From CAYWOS01 sp964459985 (GTDB lineage: Bacteria > Bacillota > Clostridia > Christensenellales > Aristaeellaceae), in the NCBI GenBank assembly GCA_964459985.1, contig CAYWOS010000011.1:1-64000 (forward strand): DNA of 64,000 bases, read 5' to 3'. How positions within the stretch are numbered: the first letter of the stretch is position 1; each line of letters begins with the position of its first letter. The notes beneath the pieces were generated by a model, which saw only the letters and a list, made by a program, of their open reading frames with translations, was not told the origin of the DNA and made no database searches. The position numbers and the translations under genes were made by a program. Positions 26,996-34,485 of the stretch are shown here, piece after piece.

Positions 26996-27924
26996 ACGCG
27001 CTGTTTTCCGTGTTCGGGCTTCCCGTCACGCCCTACGCGCTGGGGATCGCGCTGTCGGCGTGCGTGTGCCTGTCGCTTGCGGTCGCCGCGCTCCGGCGCA
27101 CGGGACTGTCGACGGCGCATGCGCTTGATTTCGCGCTGCTCGCGCTCCCGCTCGCCTTTCTGGGCGCGCGGCTGTTCTATTGTCTGGCCAAGCTCGATAT
27201 GATCCTCGCCGAGTTCGGCGCGGGCTTTTTCTTCGCGTTCACGCGCGGCGGGTACGCGCTGTGGGGCGCCGTCGGCGGCGTCGCCGCCGCCTGCCTGATC
27301 TGCGCGAAGGGAACAAAGCGCGCGTTTTCCGTGTACGGCGACGCCGTAGCGCCCTACGCCGCGCTGATGATCGCGCTTTCCCGCTTTTCGGAGCTGTTTT
27401 CGGGCGATGGCATCGGCGCGTGGATCGAAAACGAAGCGCATCAGTTCTTCCCGCTCGGCGTGACGGACGCCTACGGGGAATGGTACTACGCCGTGTTCAT
27501 GCTGGAAGGCGTCGCCGCGCTGGTCATCGCGCTGATCGTCGCGCGGACGCGCGGCGCGGGGACGGGCAGGCGCACGCTCCTGTTCCTCGTCTTGTACGGC
27601 GCGTCGCAAACGCTGTGCGAAAGCCTGCGGCAGGACGCGTACCTGCGCTTCGGCTTCGTGCGCGTGTCGCAGCTCGTCGCCGTCATCGTGCTCGCGCTCA
27701 TCCTGATCACCGCGCTGATCAAATACCGCAGATCCTTTTCCGTCCGGCGCGCCGTCCTCACCTTCGCGGTCTTTGCCGTCTGCGTCGGCGTGTGCATCGC
27801 GCTCGAGTTCGCCAAGGACAAGTCCGCCGCGCTGTCCGACGCCGCGATCTACTGCATCATGACGGTCGCCTGCGCCGGGCTGGGCGCGTCGACATGGAGC
27901 GCGGTCAGGCAGATCAAAGCATAA
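26992..27924 (+). CDS. Lgt-like integral membrane protein (divergent prolipoprotein diacylglyceryl transferase)
   Basis: 310 aa, seven or more TM helices. The layout follows Lgt: GARLFYCL, a GG segment (TRGGYALWGAVGG), a D-A-x-A-P helix (GDAVAPYAALMIALSRF) and RFGFVRVSQLVAV near the C-terminus. The invariant His-Gly-Gly and GRIGNF...E motifs of active Lgt are replaced (WGAVGG, SRFSELFSGDG), and there is an extra C-terminal helix pair. It is probably a paralogue with a changed or lost function. GTG start overlapping the previous stop. Confidence 0.7.
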   Translation: MNALFSVFGLPVTPYALGIALSACVCLSLAVAALRRTGLSTAHALDFALLALPLAFLGARLFYCLAKLDMILAEFGAGFFFAFTRGGYALWGAVGGVAAACLICAKGTKRAFSVYGDAVAPYAALMIALSRFSELFSGDGIGAWIENEAHQFFPLGVTDAYGEWYYAVFMLEGVAALVIALIVARTRGAGTGRRTLLFLVLYGASQTLCESLRQDAYLRFGFVRVSQLVAVIVLALILITALIKYRRSFSVRRAVLTFAVFAVCVGVCIALEFAKDKSAALSDAAIYCIMTVACAGLGASTWSAVRQIKA

Positions 27925-27944
27925 CGGTTTCACAGCATTCAAAT

Positions 27945-27970
27945 AAAGCGCCCGGAAACGGACGCTTTTT
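27945..27970. terminator. Bidirectional terminator between lgt-like and lacZ-like genes
   Basis: AAAGCGCCCG (27945-27954) pairs with CGGACGCTTT (27959-27968) around a GAAA loop, with T-runs in both directions. It serves convergent genes. Confidence 0.85.
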
Positions 27971-27986
27971 GATTGCTCCCGATCGA

Positions 27987-30971
27987 TCAGCGCCTGATCG
28001 GCCGCATCGTGAACTGAAGCGTCAGTTTCGCGCCGTCCGAACGGTATCGCCTGATCAATTCGGGGCCGCAGCTATGCGAGCCGACGCCCGACATCGCGCC
28101 GTCCACGCACAAAACGGTGTCCTCCGATTCGACCAGCTCGTATGCGTGCGCTTTCGCCGCCAGTTCCTCCTGCGTATACGGCGAAAGATTAAAGGAAAAG
28201 GGGCGGTCGCTCTCGAGCGCAAGGGCAATCCCGTCGTCGCCGACGACGACGTAATCGCAGGCGTAATGGCTGCCGTTCTCCTGCGGCATCAGGTAATCCT
28301 CGTGATTCTTTCGCGCCGTCGTGCGATAGCGCCCGAGACAGGAGGCGCGATGCTTGTCGATATAGCTTTCGTACGGCCCGAAGCCGAAATATTCGCATTG
28401 ATCCATGCGCTTGGGCAGGAAAAAGCGCAGCCCGAAGCGCGGAAGATACGGCGTTTCGGGATCGCGCGTCCCCGTCAGCGCCGCCTCGATCCGCCCGTCC
28501 TCAAAGATTTCATAGACCGCTTTGACGGTCAGAAACCGCGCGCGCGTGTCGCCCGCCAGCGCCATATCGCAGGTCATGAGGACGCTGTGTTCCTTTTCCC
28601 TGCACGATACGCCGATCACGCGCGTCCGTGCGGCGTCGTAGCCCATGTTTTCCCATATCCGCCGGATATCGCGGTCGTTGTCGATCGGCGCGCGCCAGAC
28701 GTTGAGCCGAACGGGCTTTGTGATCAGCGCCGCGTTGTACGCCGCCATCTGCTCGAAATTCCCCGTCAGTTTACCGAACACATATCGGAAATCGCCGCCC
28801 TCGATCTCATAATCGAGGTTGTTTTCGCGCACGGACAGCTTGCCCGATATCGGCATCGCCGTTCCGGGCGCGCGGACGCGGCCCTCGCGCAGCGCGATCT
28901 GATCAAACCCCAATTCGTACCCTGCGGGCAAAAGCGCCGTGGCGTTTTTGAGGAAATACGTCACCGTCAGCAGGCATTTGCCGCTCGGCGGAACATCAAG
29001 CGGAATGCCGACCGTCGCCTGCTTATGCGGGGCGATCGAAGGCAGATCGATCACGCCGCGCGACGTTTCGTATCCGTCGCGCGTCAGCGCGTACTCCGCC
29101 GAAAGATACGCCGCCGCGTCGAGGAAATCCATGTGATTGGTCAGCGCGATCTTCAGGGGCGATTTGCCGACAAGCCGCGCGCGCATCGGCCGCGCGACGT
29201 TCTTGTACTCCTCAAAGCCGGTGTACGGCGTGCGGTCGGGATAGACCAGCCCGTCCATGCAGAAATTGCCGTCGTGGTGCTTTTCGCCGCTGTCGCCGCC
29301 GTAGGCATACATCGGCTTGCCCGCGCTCGTCGTGCCGCGATCGATCACATGATCGCAAAACTCCCACACAAAGGCACCGCAGAAGCGGTCATATTTCCGG
29401 ATCAGCTCCTGATAATCCTCAAGGTCGCCCGGGCCGTTGCCCATGGCGTGAGCGTATTCGCACAGCACGAAGGGGCGCGTATCATCGCCTTTTTCCAGAT
29501 GATCGACAATGCCCGCCACCGAAGGGTACATCAGGCTGAACACGTCGAGCATCGAGGTATCGGGCGGCGGAGCGCCGTCGACGACGGGCGAGCCGGTGCC
29601 GCCCTCGTAATGCACCATGCGCGAGGGGTCGTACGCCTTGATCCATTTCGCCGCTTCCGCAAGGTTGCGCCCGAAGCCGCTTTCGTTGCCCAGCGACCAC
29701 ATGACGACGCAGGCGCGGTTCTTGTCGCGGATCACGTTGCGCCGGTTGCGGTCGAGCACGATGTCAAGATAATCGGCGTCGTCGGTCAGCAGTGAGCGCA
29801 GCGTCTTCCAGCTTTCAGGCCGCCACGGCTGCAGATCGTTCGTGCCGTGCGTTTCCAGATCGGCTTCGGCGATCACATAAAAGCCGTACTCGTCGCACAA
29901 TTCGGGCATGAAGGGCGCGTTGGGGTAATGACTGGTACGGATGGCGTTCACGTTGTGCTGCTTCATGACGATCAGATCGCGTATAAGCTGCTCGCGCGAG
30001 ACGGCAAAGCCCGTCTTGGGATCGCTGTCGTGGCGGTTGACGCCCCGGAATTTGACGGGACGGCCGTTGATCCTGACGACGCCTTGATCCCATGTGATGT
30101 GACGCAGGCCCACGCGCTGCGGAATGGTCTCGCCGTTGCAGGAGAACAGGAAGGTGTACAGGTTCGGCTGCTCGGCGTTCCACAGGACGGGTTGGTCGAT
30201 CGTGAAGGCAAGCGCGCCGCCCGCGCTTGCCGCCGTCAGCACGTCGCGCCCGTCCGGCGCGATCACGCGGCAGGACACCGCTTTGGGCGCGCCGATGAAA
30301 TCAAGATCGACGGCGATATCGACTTTATTCCCGACAAACGCCTGATGAATGAAGAAATCGCGCAGATGATCCTTCGGGCGCGTCAGTATGTATAACGAGC
30401 GGAAAATTCCCGACATGCGGAATTTGTCCTGATCCTCGAAATACGTGCCGACGCACCACTTGAGCACGTACAGGCGGAAGGTGTTTTCGCCGTCCACAAG
30501 ATACTTGGTCAGATCAAACTCGCTCGGCGAGTGCGACACCTGCGAAAACCCGACGAACCGGCCGTTGACATAGAGGTAATAACAGGAATCGACGCCCTCG
30601 AGGTACAGGTAATACTTCATGCCCTTGTTAAGCGTCACATGCACCGCGCGCTCGTACACGCCGCAGGGGTTTTCGGTCGGCACGAAGGGCGGATCGAAAG
30701 GAATGGGATACTGAATATTGACGTACTGGTGGCTGTCGCAGCCGACGCTCTGCCAGACGGAAGGGACGGCGATCGCGCGGTCGAACCCGATCGTTTCGGG
30801 CAGGCGTGCGAAGCTGTCGAAGTACGAAAACTTCCACATCCCGTCGAGCGGCAGCTTCCTGTCCCCGACGCGGTTGAGCGCCGCCGCCTCGCACGAGTAC
30901 GGCACATAGTACGCGCGGTTTTCCTCGGTGTTCACATGGATATGCCGCAGATCCTCGTGGTACGCCTTCAT
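27987..30971 (-). CDS. Beta-galactosidase, GH2 family (LacZ-like)
   Basis: 994 aa cytoplasmic enzyme. N-terminal sugar-binding jelly roll (GCDSHQYVNIQYPIPFDPP), Ig-like domains, then the TIM barrel with FRGVNRHDSDP. The acid/base Glu is near residue 428 (MWSLGNESGFGRN) and the nucleophile Glu near residue 504 (FVLCEYAHAMGNG). A C-terminal beta-gal small-chain domain (FGFGPYESYIDKHRAS) follows. The length is right for full LacZ. There is no signal peptide. The start lies 14 bases behind the cysS stop with AAAGGGGG between them, so it appears to be read from the cysE-cysS transcript, an unusual partner. Could act on beta-galactosides or beta-glucuronides; LacZ-type is favoured by the motifs. 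Confidence 0.94.
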   Translation of the reverse strand: MKAYHEDLRHIHVNTEENRAYYVPYSCEAAALNRVGDRKLPLDGMWKFSYFDSFARLPETIGFDRAIAVPSVWQSVGCDSHQYVNIQYPIPFDPPFVPTENPCGVYERAVHVTLNKGMKYYLYLEGVDSCYYLYVNGRFVGFSQVSHSPSEFDLTKYLVDGENTFRLYVLKWCVGTYFEDQDKFRMSGIFRSLYILTRPKDHLRDFFIHQAFVGNKVDIAVDLDFIGAPKAVSCRVIAPDGRDVLTAASAGGALAFTIDQPVLWNAEQPNLYTFLFSCNGETIPQRVGLRHITWDQGVVRINGRPVKFRGVNRHDSDPKTGFAVSREQLIRDLIVMKQHNVNAIRTSHYPNAPFMPELCDEYGFYVIAEADLETHGTNDLQPWRPESWKTLRSLLTDDADYLDIVLDRNRRNVIRDKNRACVVMWSLGNESGFGRNLAEAAKWIKAYDPSRMVHYEGGTGSPVVDGAPPPDTSMLDVFSLMYPSVAGIVDHLEKGDDTRPFVLCEYAHAMGNGPGDLEDYQELIRKYDRFCGAFVWEFCDHVIDRGTTSAGKPMYAYGGDSGEKHHDGNFCMDGLVYPDRTPYTGFEEYKNVARPMRARLVGKSPLKIALTNHMDFLDAAAYLSAEYALTRDGYETSRGVIDLPSIAPHKQATVGIPLDVPPSGKCLLTVTYFLKNATALLPAGYELGFDQIALREGRVRAPGTAMPISGKLSVRENNLDYEIEGGDFRYVFGKLTGNFEQMAAYNAALITKPVRLNVWRAPIDNDRDIRRIWENMGYDAARTRVIGVSCREKEHSVLMTCDMALAGDTRARFLTVKAVYEIFEDGRIEAALTGTRDPETPYLPRFGLRFFLPKRMDQCEYFGFGPYESYIDKHRASCLGRYRTTARKNHEDYLMPQENGSHYACDYVVVGDDGIALALESDRPFSFNLSPYTQEELAAKAHAYELVESEDTVLCVDGAMSGVGSHSCGPELIRRYRSDGAKLTLQFTMRPIRR

Positions 30972-30985
30972 CGCGCGATCCCCCT

Positions 30986-32383
30986 TTACGCCTTCGTGAT
31001 TTTCTGTCCCTGCGGCGTGTCCTCGATCTGATAGCCCGCCGCCTTGATCCTGTCGCGGATTTCATCGCTCTTTTTCCAGTCGCGGTTTTTACGCGCGGCG
31101 GCGCGCTCGTCGGCGAGCGATTGGATGTCGGCGGGCAGCCCTTCCTCCGCCTGACGCATGAGCAGCCCGAGCACGTCGGTGATGACTTTCATGCCGTCCA
31201 GCGCGCCCTGCACGGCCGTCTTCGCGCTGCCGCCGTCCAATGACGTATTGGCGTCGCGCACCATCTCAAACAGCGCGCCCAGCGCGTCGGCGGTGTTGAG
31301 ATCGTCGTCCATCGCGTCGTCAAAGCGCCGGACGCCCGCCTGAACGCGCGCGAGCAGCGCGGTTTCGTTCTCGCTTAATTCCCTGTCCACGGCGCGGGAC
31401 AAAAGGAACAGCAGCCGGTCGCGCGCGGCGTACAGGCGGGACAAAGAGGCGTGCGCCTGCGCGATGATGTCCCGGCTGAAATTGATGGGGCTGCGGTAGT
31501 GCGCCGAGAGCATGAACATGCGGATGTCCTCGGCGTCGTATTCCTTGAGGATGTCGCGCACGGTGAAGAAATTGTGCTTGGATTTGCTCATCTTTTCGTT
31601 GTCGATATTGATGAAGCCGTTGTGCATCCAGTACCGCACGAAAGGCTTCCCGGTAGCGCATTCGCTCTGCGCGATCTCGTTTTCGTGGTGCGGGAACAAA
31701 AGATCCTTGCCGCCGGCGTGGATATCGAAGGTATCGCCCAGATACGCGCGGCTCATGGCGCTGCACTCGATGTGCCAGCCCGGCCTGCCCATGCCCCACG
31801 GCGATTCCCAAGCCGGTTCGCCGTCCTTTTGCGCCTTCCACAGCGCGAAATCGGCGGGATTGCGTTTGCCCTCGTCCACGTCGATGCGCGCGCCCGCCTC
31901 GCGTTCCTCGGCCTCCTGTCCCGACAATTTGCCGTAGCCCGGGTCCCGGGACACGTCGAAATACACGTCGCCGCCCACGGCGTAGGCATAGCCCTTGTCA
32001 ACCAGCGTCCGCACCAGATCGATGATCTGCGCCATATGCTCGGTGGCGCGCGGATGCACCGTCGCTTTTCGGATGCCGAGCCTGCCCGCGTCCTTGTAGT
32101 ATTCGGCGATGAAGCGGTCGCCCAGTTCCTTGACGGTGACGCCCTCCTCGTTCGCGCGGCGGATCATTTTATCGTCGATATCGGTGAAGTTCTGCACGTA
32201 CGTCACCTCGTACCCGCGATGCTCCAGATACCTCCGCATCATGTCGAACACGATGAAGGGGCGCGCGTTGCCGATGTGAAAGTAATCGTATACCGTCGGT
32301 CCGCAGGCGTACATGCCCACCTTGCCGGGGGTCAGGGGGATGAATTCTTCCTTTTTCCGCGTCATGCTGTTGTAAATCTGCAT
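30986..32383 (-). CDS. cysS: Cysteinyl-tRNA synthetase
   Basis: 465 aa class Ia synthetase. MQIYNSMTRKKEEF start, zinc Cys in GMYACGPTVYDYFHIGNARPF (HIGH-type motif HIGN), KMSKSKHN loop and C-terminal anticodon domain. ATG at 32383 after AAGGAGAGG; longer frame upstream runs into cysE. Lies 11 bases behind cysE. The pairing of serine acetyltransferase with CysRS is common in Firmicutes, and both are controlled here by the Cys T-box at 33135-33346. Confidence 0.97.
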   Translation of the reverse strand: MQIYNSMTRKKEEFIPLTPGKVGMYACGPTVYDYFHIGNARPFIVFDMMRRYLEHRGYEVTYVQNFTDIDDKMIRRANEEGVTVKELGDRFIAEYYKDAGRLGIRKATVHPRATEHMAQIIDLVRTLVDKGYAYAVGGDVYFDVSRDPGYGKLSGQEAEEREAGARIDVDEGKRNPADFALWKAQKDGEPAWESPWGMGRPGWHIECSAMSRAYLGDTFDIHAGGKDLLFPHHENEIAQSECATGKPFVRYWMHNGFINIDNEKMSKSKHNFFTVRDILKEYDAEDIRMFMLSAHYRSPINFSRDIIAQAHASLSRLYAARDRLLFLLSRAVDRELSENETALLARVQAGVRRFDDAMDDDLNTADALGALFEMVRDANTSLDGGSAKTAVQGALDGMKVITDVLGLLMRQAEEGLPADIQSLADERAAARKNRDWKKSDEIRDRIKAAGYQIEDTPQGQKITKA

Positions 32384-32394
32384 AAGCCTCTCCT

Positions 32395-33120
32395 TTACAG
32401 TTCCGTTGAAGCGCTTTCGTTTTCCATCGCGCGAAGATCGTCGCGCTTTGCACAGTGTTCCACCGTACACTCGTCGCACCCGAGCGCCGTGGCGTACTCG
32501 CACAGCACTTTTTCAAGCGCCGTCAGGCGATGATACAGCGCCTGCATTCTATCGAGCATCGGGTCGGGCAGATCGCTGTGGTTGAGATCGACCTCGGGCG
32601 CGGGCGACGGGCGGCGCGCGATGCGCCCGGGATTGCCCACCACCGTGCAGTTGTCGGGCACGTCCTTGAGCACGATGGCGCCCGCGCCGATCTTGACGTG
32701 ATGGCCGATGGTGATAGGCCCCAGCACCTTGGCGCCCGCGCCCACCGTCACGCCGTCGCCCAACGTCGGATGGCGCTTGCCGGTATCCTTGCCCGTGCCG
32801 CCCAGCGTCGCGCCCTGATACAGCGTCACGTTGTCGCCGATCACCGCCGTCTCGCCGATCACGACGCCGCTGCCGTGATCGATGAACAGTCCCTCGCCGA
32901 TCACCGCGCCCGGATGGATCTCAATCCCCGTGCGATGCCGCGCGCGCGCGGAGATCAGCCGGGCCAGCAAAAAATGCTTCCGCAGGTACGCCCGGTGCGC
33001 GCGGCGGTGCCACCGGATCGCCCGGAAGCCGGGATAGCACAGGAATACCTCCAGCCGGCTGCGCACGGCGGGATCGCGCGTCATCACGGCGTCCAGATCG
33101 CGCTTCAGCGTATCGAACAT
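32395..33120 (-). CDS. cysE: Serine O-acetyltransferase
   Basis: 241 aa. Makes O-acetylserine from serine and acetyl-CoA, the first step of cysteine synthesis. N-terminal helical region (MFDTLKRDLDAVMTRDPAVR), then the left-handed beta-helix hexapeptide repeats (GIEIHPGAVIGEGLFIDHGS, LYQGATLGGTGKDTGKRHPTLGDG). It continues past the catalytic domain with a Cys-containing C-terminal tail (CDECTVEHC). ATG at 33120 with GGGAGGGAG before it. First gene of the cysE-cysS(-lacZ) operon, behind a T-box. Confidence 0.96.
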   Translation of the reverse strand: MFDTLKRDLDAVMTRDPAVRSRLEVFLCYPGFRAIRWHRRAHRAYLRKHFLLARLISARARHRTGIEIHPGAVIGEGLFIDHGSGVVIGETAVIGDNVTLYQGATLGGTGKDTGKRHPTLGDGVTVGAGAKVLGPITIGHHVKIGAGAIVLKDVPDNCTVVGNPGRIARRPSPAPEVDLNHSDLPDPMLDRMQALYHRLTALEKVLCEYATALGCDECTVEHCAKRDDLRAMENESASTEL

Positions 33121-33134
33121 GGCTCCCTCCCCAT

Positions 33135-33346
33135 AAAAACGCGCCGTCCCTGATGCCAGAGACAGCGCTTGAAGCGGCTTCATCCACTCTGATTGCGAAT
33201 GAGATTGCCTTAACGCGGCGCACGGCCCGGAATACTCGATTCCTCCGGACGACTCCGGGGCGCACGCGCCCGCCCGGCAAGGCGCGCTCACAGCCGGCGA
33301 CGCGCCCTCTCTTGTGCCGAAAACCGGGTTCCCTCCCCTTCACGGT
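33135..33346 (-). promoter_or_regulatory. T-box riboswitch, probably Cys-specific, before cysE-cysS
   Basis: Leader features on the minus strand: stem I landmarks AGAGAG (33312-33307) and GGCTGTGAG; candidate specifier TGC (33264-33262); T-box core AGAGTGGATGAAGCCGC with TGGA (33186-33183). TGGA would pair with the UCCA end of tRNA-Cys (discriminator U). CAGAG and CTCTG form the antiterminator. The alternative terminator is GCGCTGTCTC (33168-33159) with GGGACGGCGC (33150-33141), followed by TTTTT. Uncharged tRNA-Cys would switch the operon on. Confidence 0.85.
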
Positions 33347-33353
33347 CTGAATC

Positions 33354-33383
33354 ATTATATGCCATGACGCGCGGGCTTGTCAA
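33354..33383 (-). promoter_or_regulatory. Consensus sigma-A promoter of cysE-cysS
   Basis: On the minus strand: perfect TTGACA (33383-33378), an 18-base spacer and perfect TATAAT (33359-33354). Divergent to the yceD promoter. Confidence 0.9.
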
Positions 33384-33436
33384 TCGCAATCGGCGCGAAA
33401 ATACATAATTATCTTGCCGCGGACACAAAATTCGCC

Positions 33437-33465
33437 TTGACAAAGCCCCCGAATCCACGTATAAT
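33437..33465 (+). promoter_or_regulatory. Consensus sigma-A promoter of yceD-rpmF
   Basis: Perfect TTGACA (33437-33442), a 17-base spacer, perfect TATAAT (33460-33465), 24 bases before the start region. Confidence 0.92.
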
Positions 33466-33488
33466 AGCACACGGTCACGATTGGGGTG

Positions 33489-34016
33489 ATGCGCTTGTTT
33501 ATGGACATTTCCGCCGCCTTAAGGGCGAATGGGGAGGAAATCCCCTTCCGTCATCGTGACGAGATTCCGCCGCAGCCGATCCTCGGCGAAACGATCACGT
33601 TCACCGACGTCGCGCTGACGGGCTTCTGCTCGGCGCAGGATCACAACCTTCGCCTTCGCGGGCAGTTTCACGCCACGGCGCACGCGCGCTGTTCGTACTG
33701 CCTCAAGACCATGGAGTTCCCCATCAGCGTGCCGTTCGACGAGGTCTTCGCGCGCGTCACGAAATGGGACCCGCCCGAGGAGCCGACCGAAGAGGGCGAA
33801 CGGCTGGTGTACGAGGGATCGAAGGTCGATCTTTCGCATCTGGCGCTGACGCTCGCCGTGCTCGAAATGCCCATCCGCTTCCTTTGTGGAGAGGAATGCG
33901 AGGTGTTCCGGGCGGTACAGGCGGACGACGATTCCCCGAATGCTTGCCAAAAGGTGCCCGACCAGCATCCTTTTTCGGCATTGCAGCAATTGCTGACAAA
34001 GGATCAGGAGGTGTAG
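33489..34016 (+). CDS. yceD: YceD/DUF177 family protein
   Basis: About 175 aa. YceD proteins precede rpmF in many bacteria and have been linked to 23S rRNA processing or stability. Visible: MDISAALRANGEEIPFRH, the CxxC-bearing centre (ARCSYCLKTMEFPISVPF) and a conserved acidic C-terminus with FLCGEECEV. Start choice is uncertain (GTG 33486, ATG 33489 or ATG 33501) because the GGGGTG ribosome site overlaps the first two. Immediately followed by rpmF. Confidence 0.9.
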   Translation: MRLFMDISAALRANGEEIPFRHRDEIPPQPILGETITFTDVALTGFCSAQDHNLRLRGQFHATAHARCSYCLKTMEFPISVPFDEVFARVTKWDPPEEPTEEGERLVYEGSKVDLSHLALTLAVLEMPIRFLCGEECEVFRAVQADDDSPNACQKVPDQHPFSALQQLLTKDQEV

Positions 34017-34018
34017 TT

Positions 34019-34213
34019 ATGGCTCTGCCCAAAGGAAAAGTATCAAAGGCTCGCGGCCGTTCGCGCCGTGCCAACTGGAAATTGTCCCTGCCCGCGTTCG
34101 TCGAGTGCTCCCAGTGCCACAAGATGAAGCTGGCGCACCGCGTCTGCAAGCATTGCGGCTATTATGACGGCAAGTCGGTCGTCAAAATCGACGAGGAAAA
34201 GAAGAACGCCTGA
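34019..34213 (+). CDS. rpmF: 50S ribosomal protein L32
   Basis: 64 aa. MALPKGKVSKARGRSRRANW and a four-Cys zinc ribbon (CSQCHKMKLAHRVCKHC) identify the Zn-binding (C+) form of L32. Starts 2 bases behind yceD; AGGAGGTG overlaps the yceD stop region. Confidence 0.98.
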   Translation: MALPKGKVSKARGRSRRANWKLSLPAFVECSQCHKMKLAHRVCKHCGYYDGKSVVKIDEEKKNA

Positions 34214-34244
34214 TCGGGCGCTCTCTTTCACGCTGAACAACGCC

Positions 34245-34474
34245 CATTGACCGGGAGGAGTACGCCCGCGTCCCCATCAGAGAGAGCCGCCCGTCGGCTG
34301 AAAGACGGCTCGGGACGGACGCAGGCGGAAGGTCGTCCGCGAGGGCGGCGGGTGAAATCATCAGCCCGTCCGGCCGGCGCCCGCTATCGCGCCGTGAGGC
34401 GGCGTTTACGCGCCGCGAACAAAGGTGGTACCACGGATCGCTCCGTCCTTGAGGACAGGGCGATCTTTGATTTT
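34245..34474 (+). promoter_or_regulatory. T-box riboswitch, probably Val-specific, before valS
   Basis: Stem I landmarks AGAGAG (34281-34286) and GGCTGAAAG, a candidate specifier GTC (34332-34334) and the T-box core AAAGGTGGTACCACGG with TGGT (34426-34429), matching the ACCA end of tRNA-Val. The terminator is GATCGCTCCGTCC (34436-34448) with GGACAGGGCGATC (34453-34465), one mismatch, followed by TTTGATTTT. No promoter is evident between rpmF and the T-box, so transcription may come from the yceD promoter. Confidence 0.9.
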
Positions 34475-34485
34475 CAGGAGGAATT

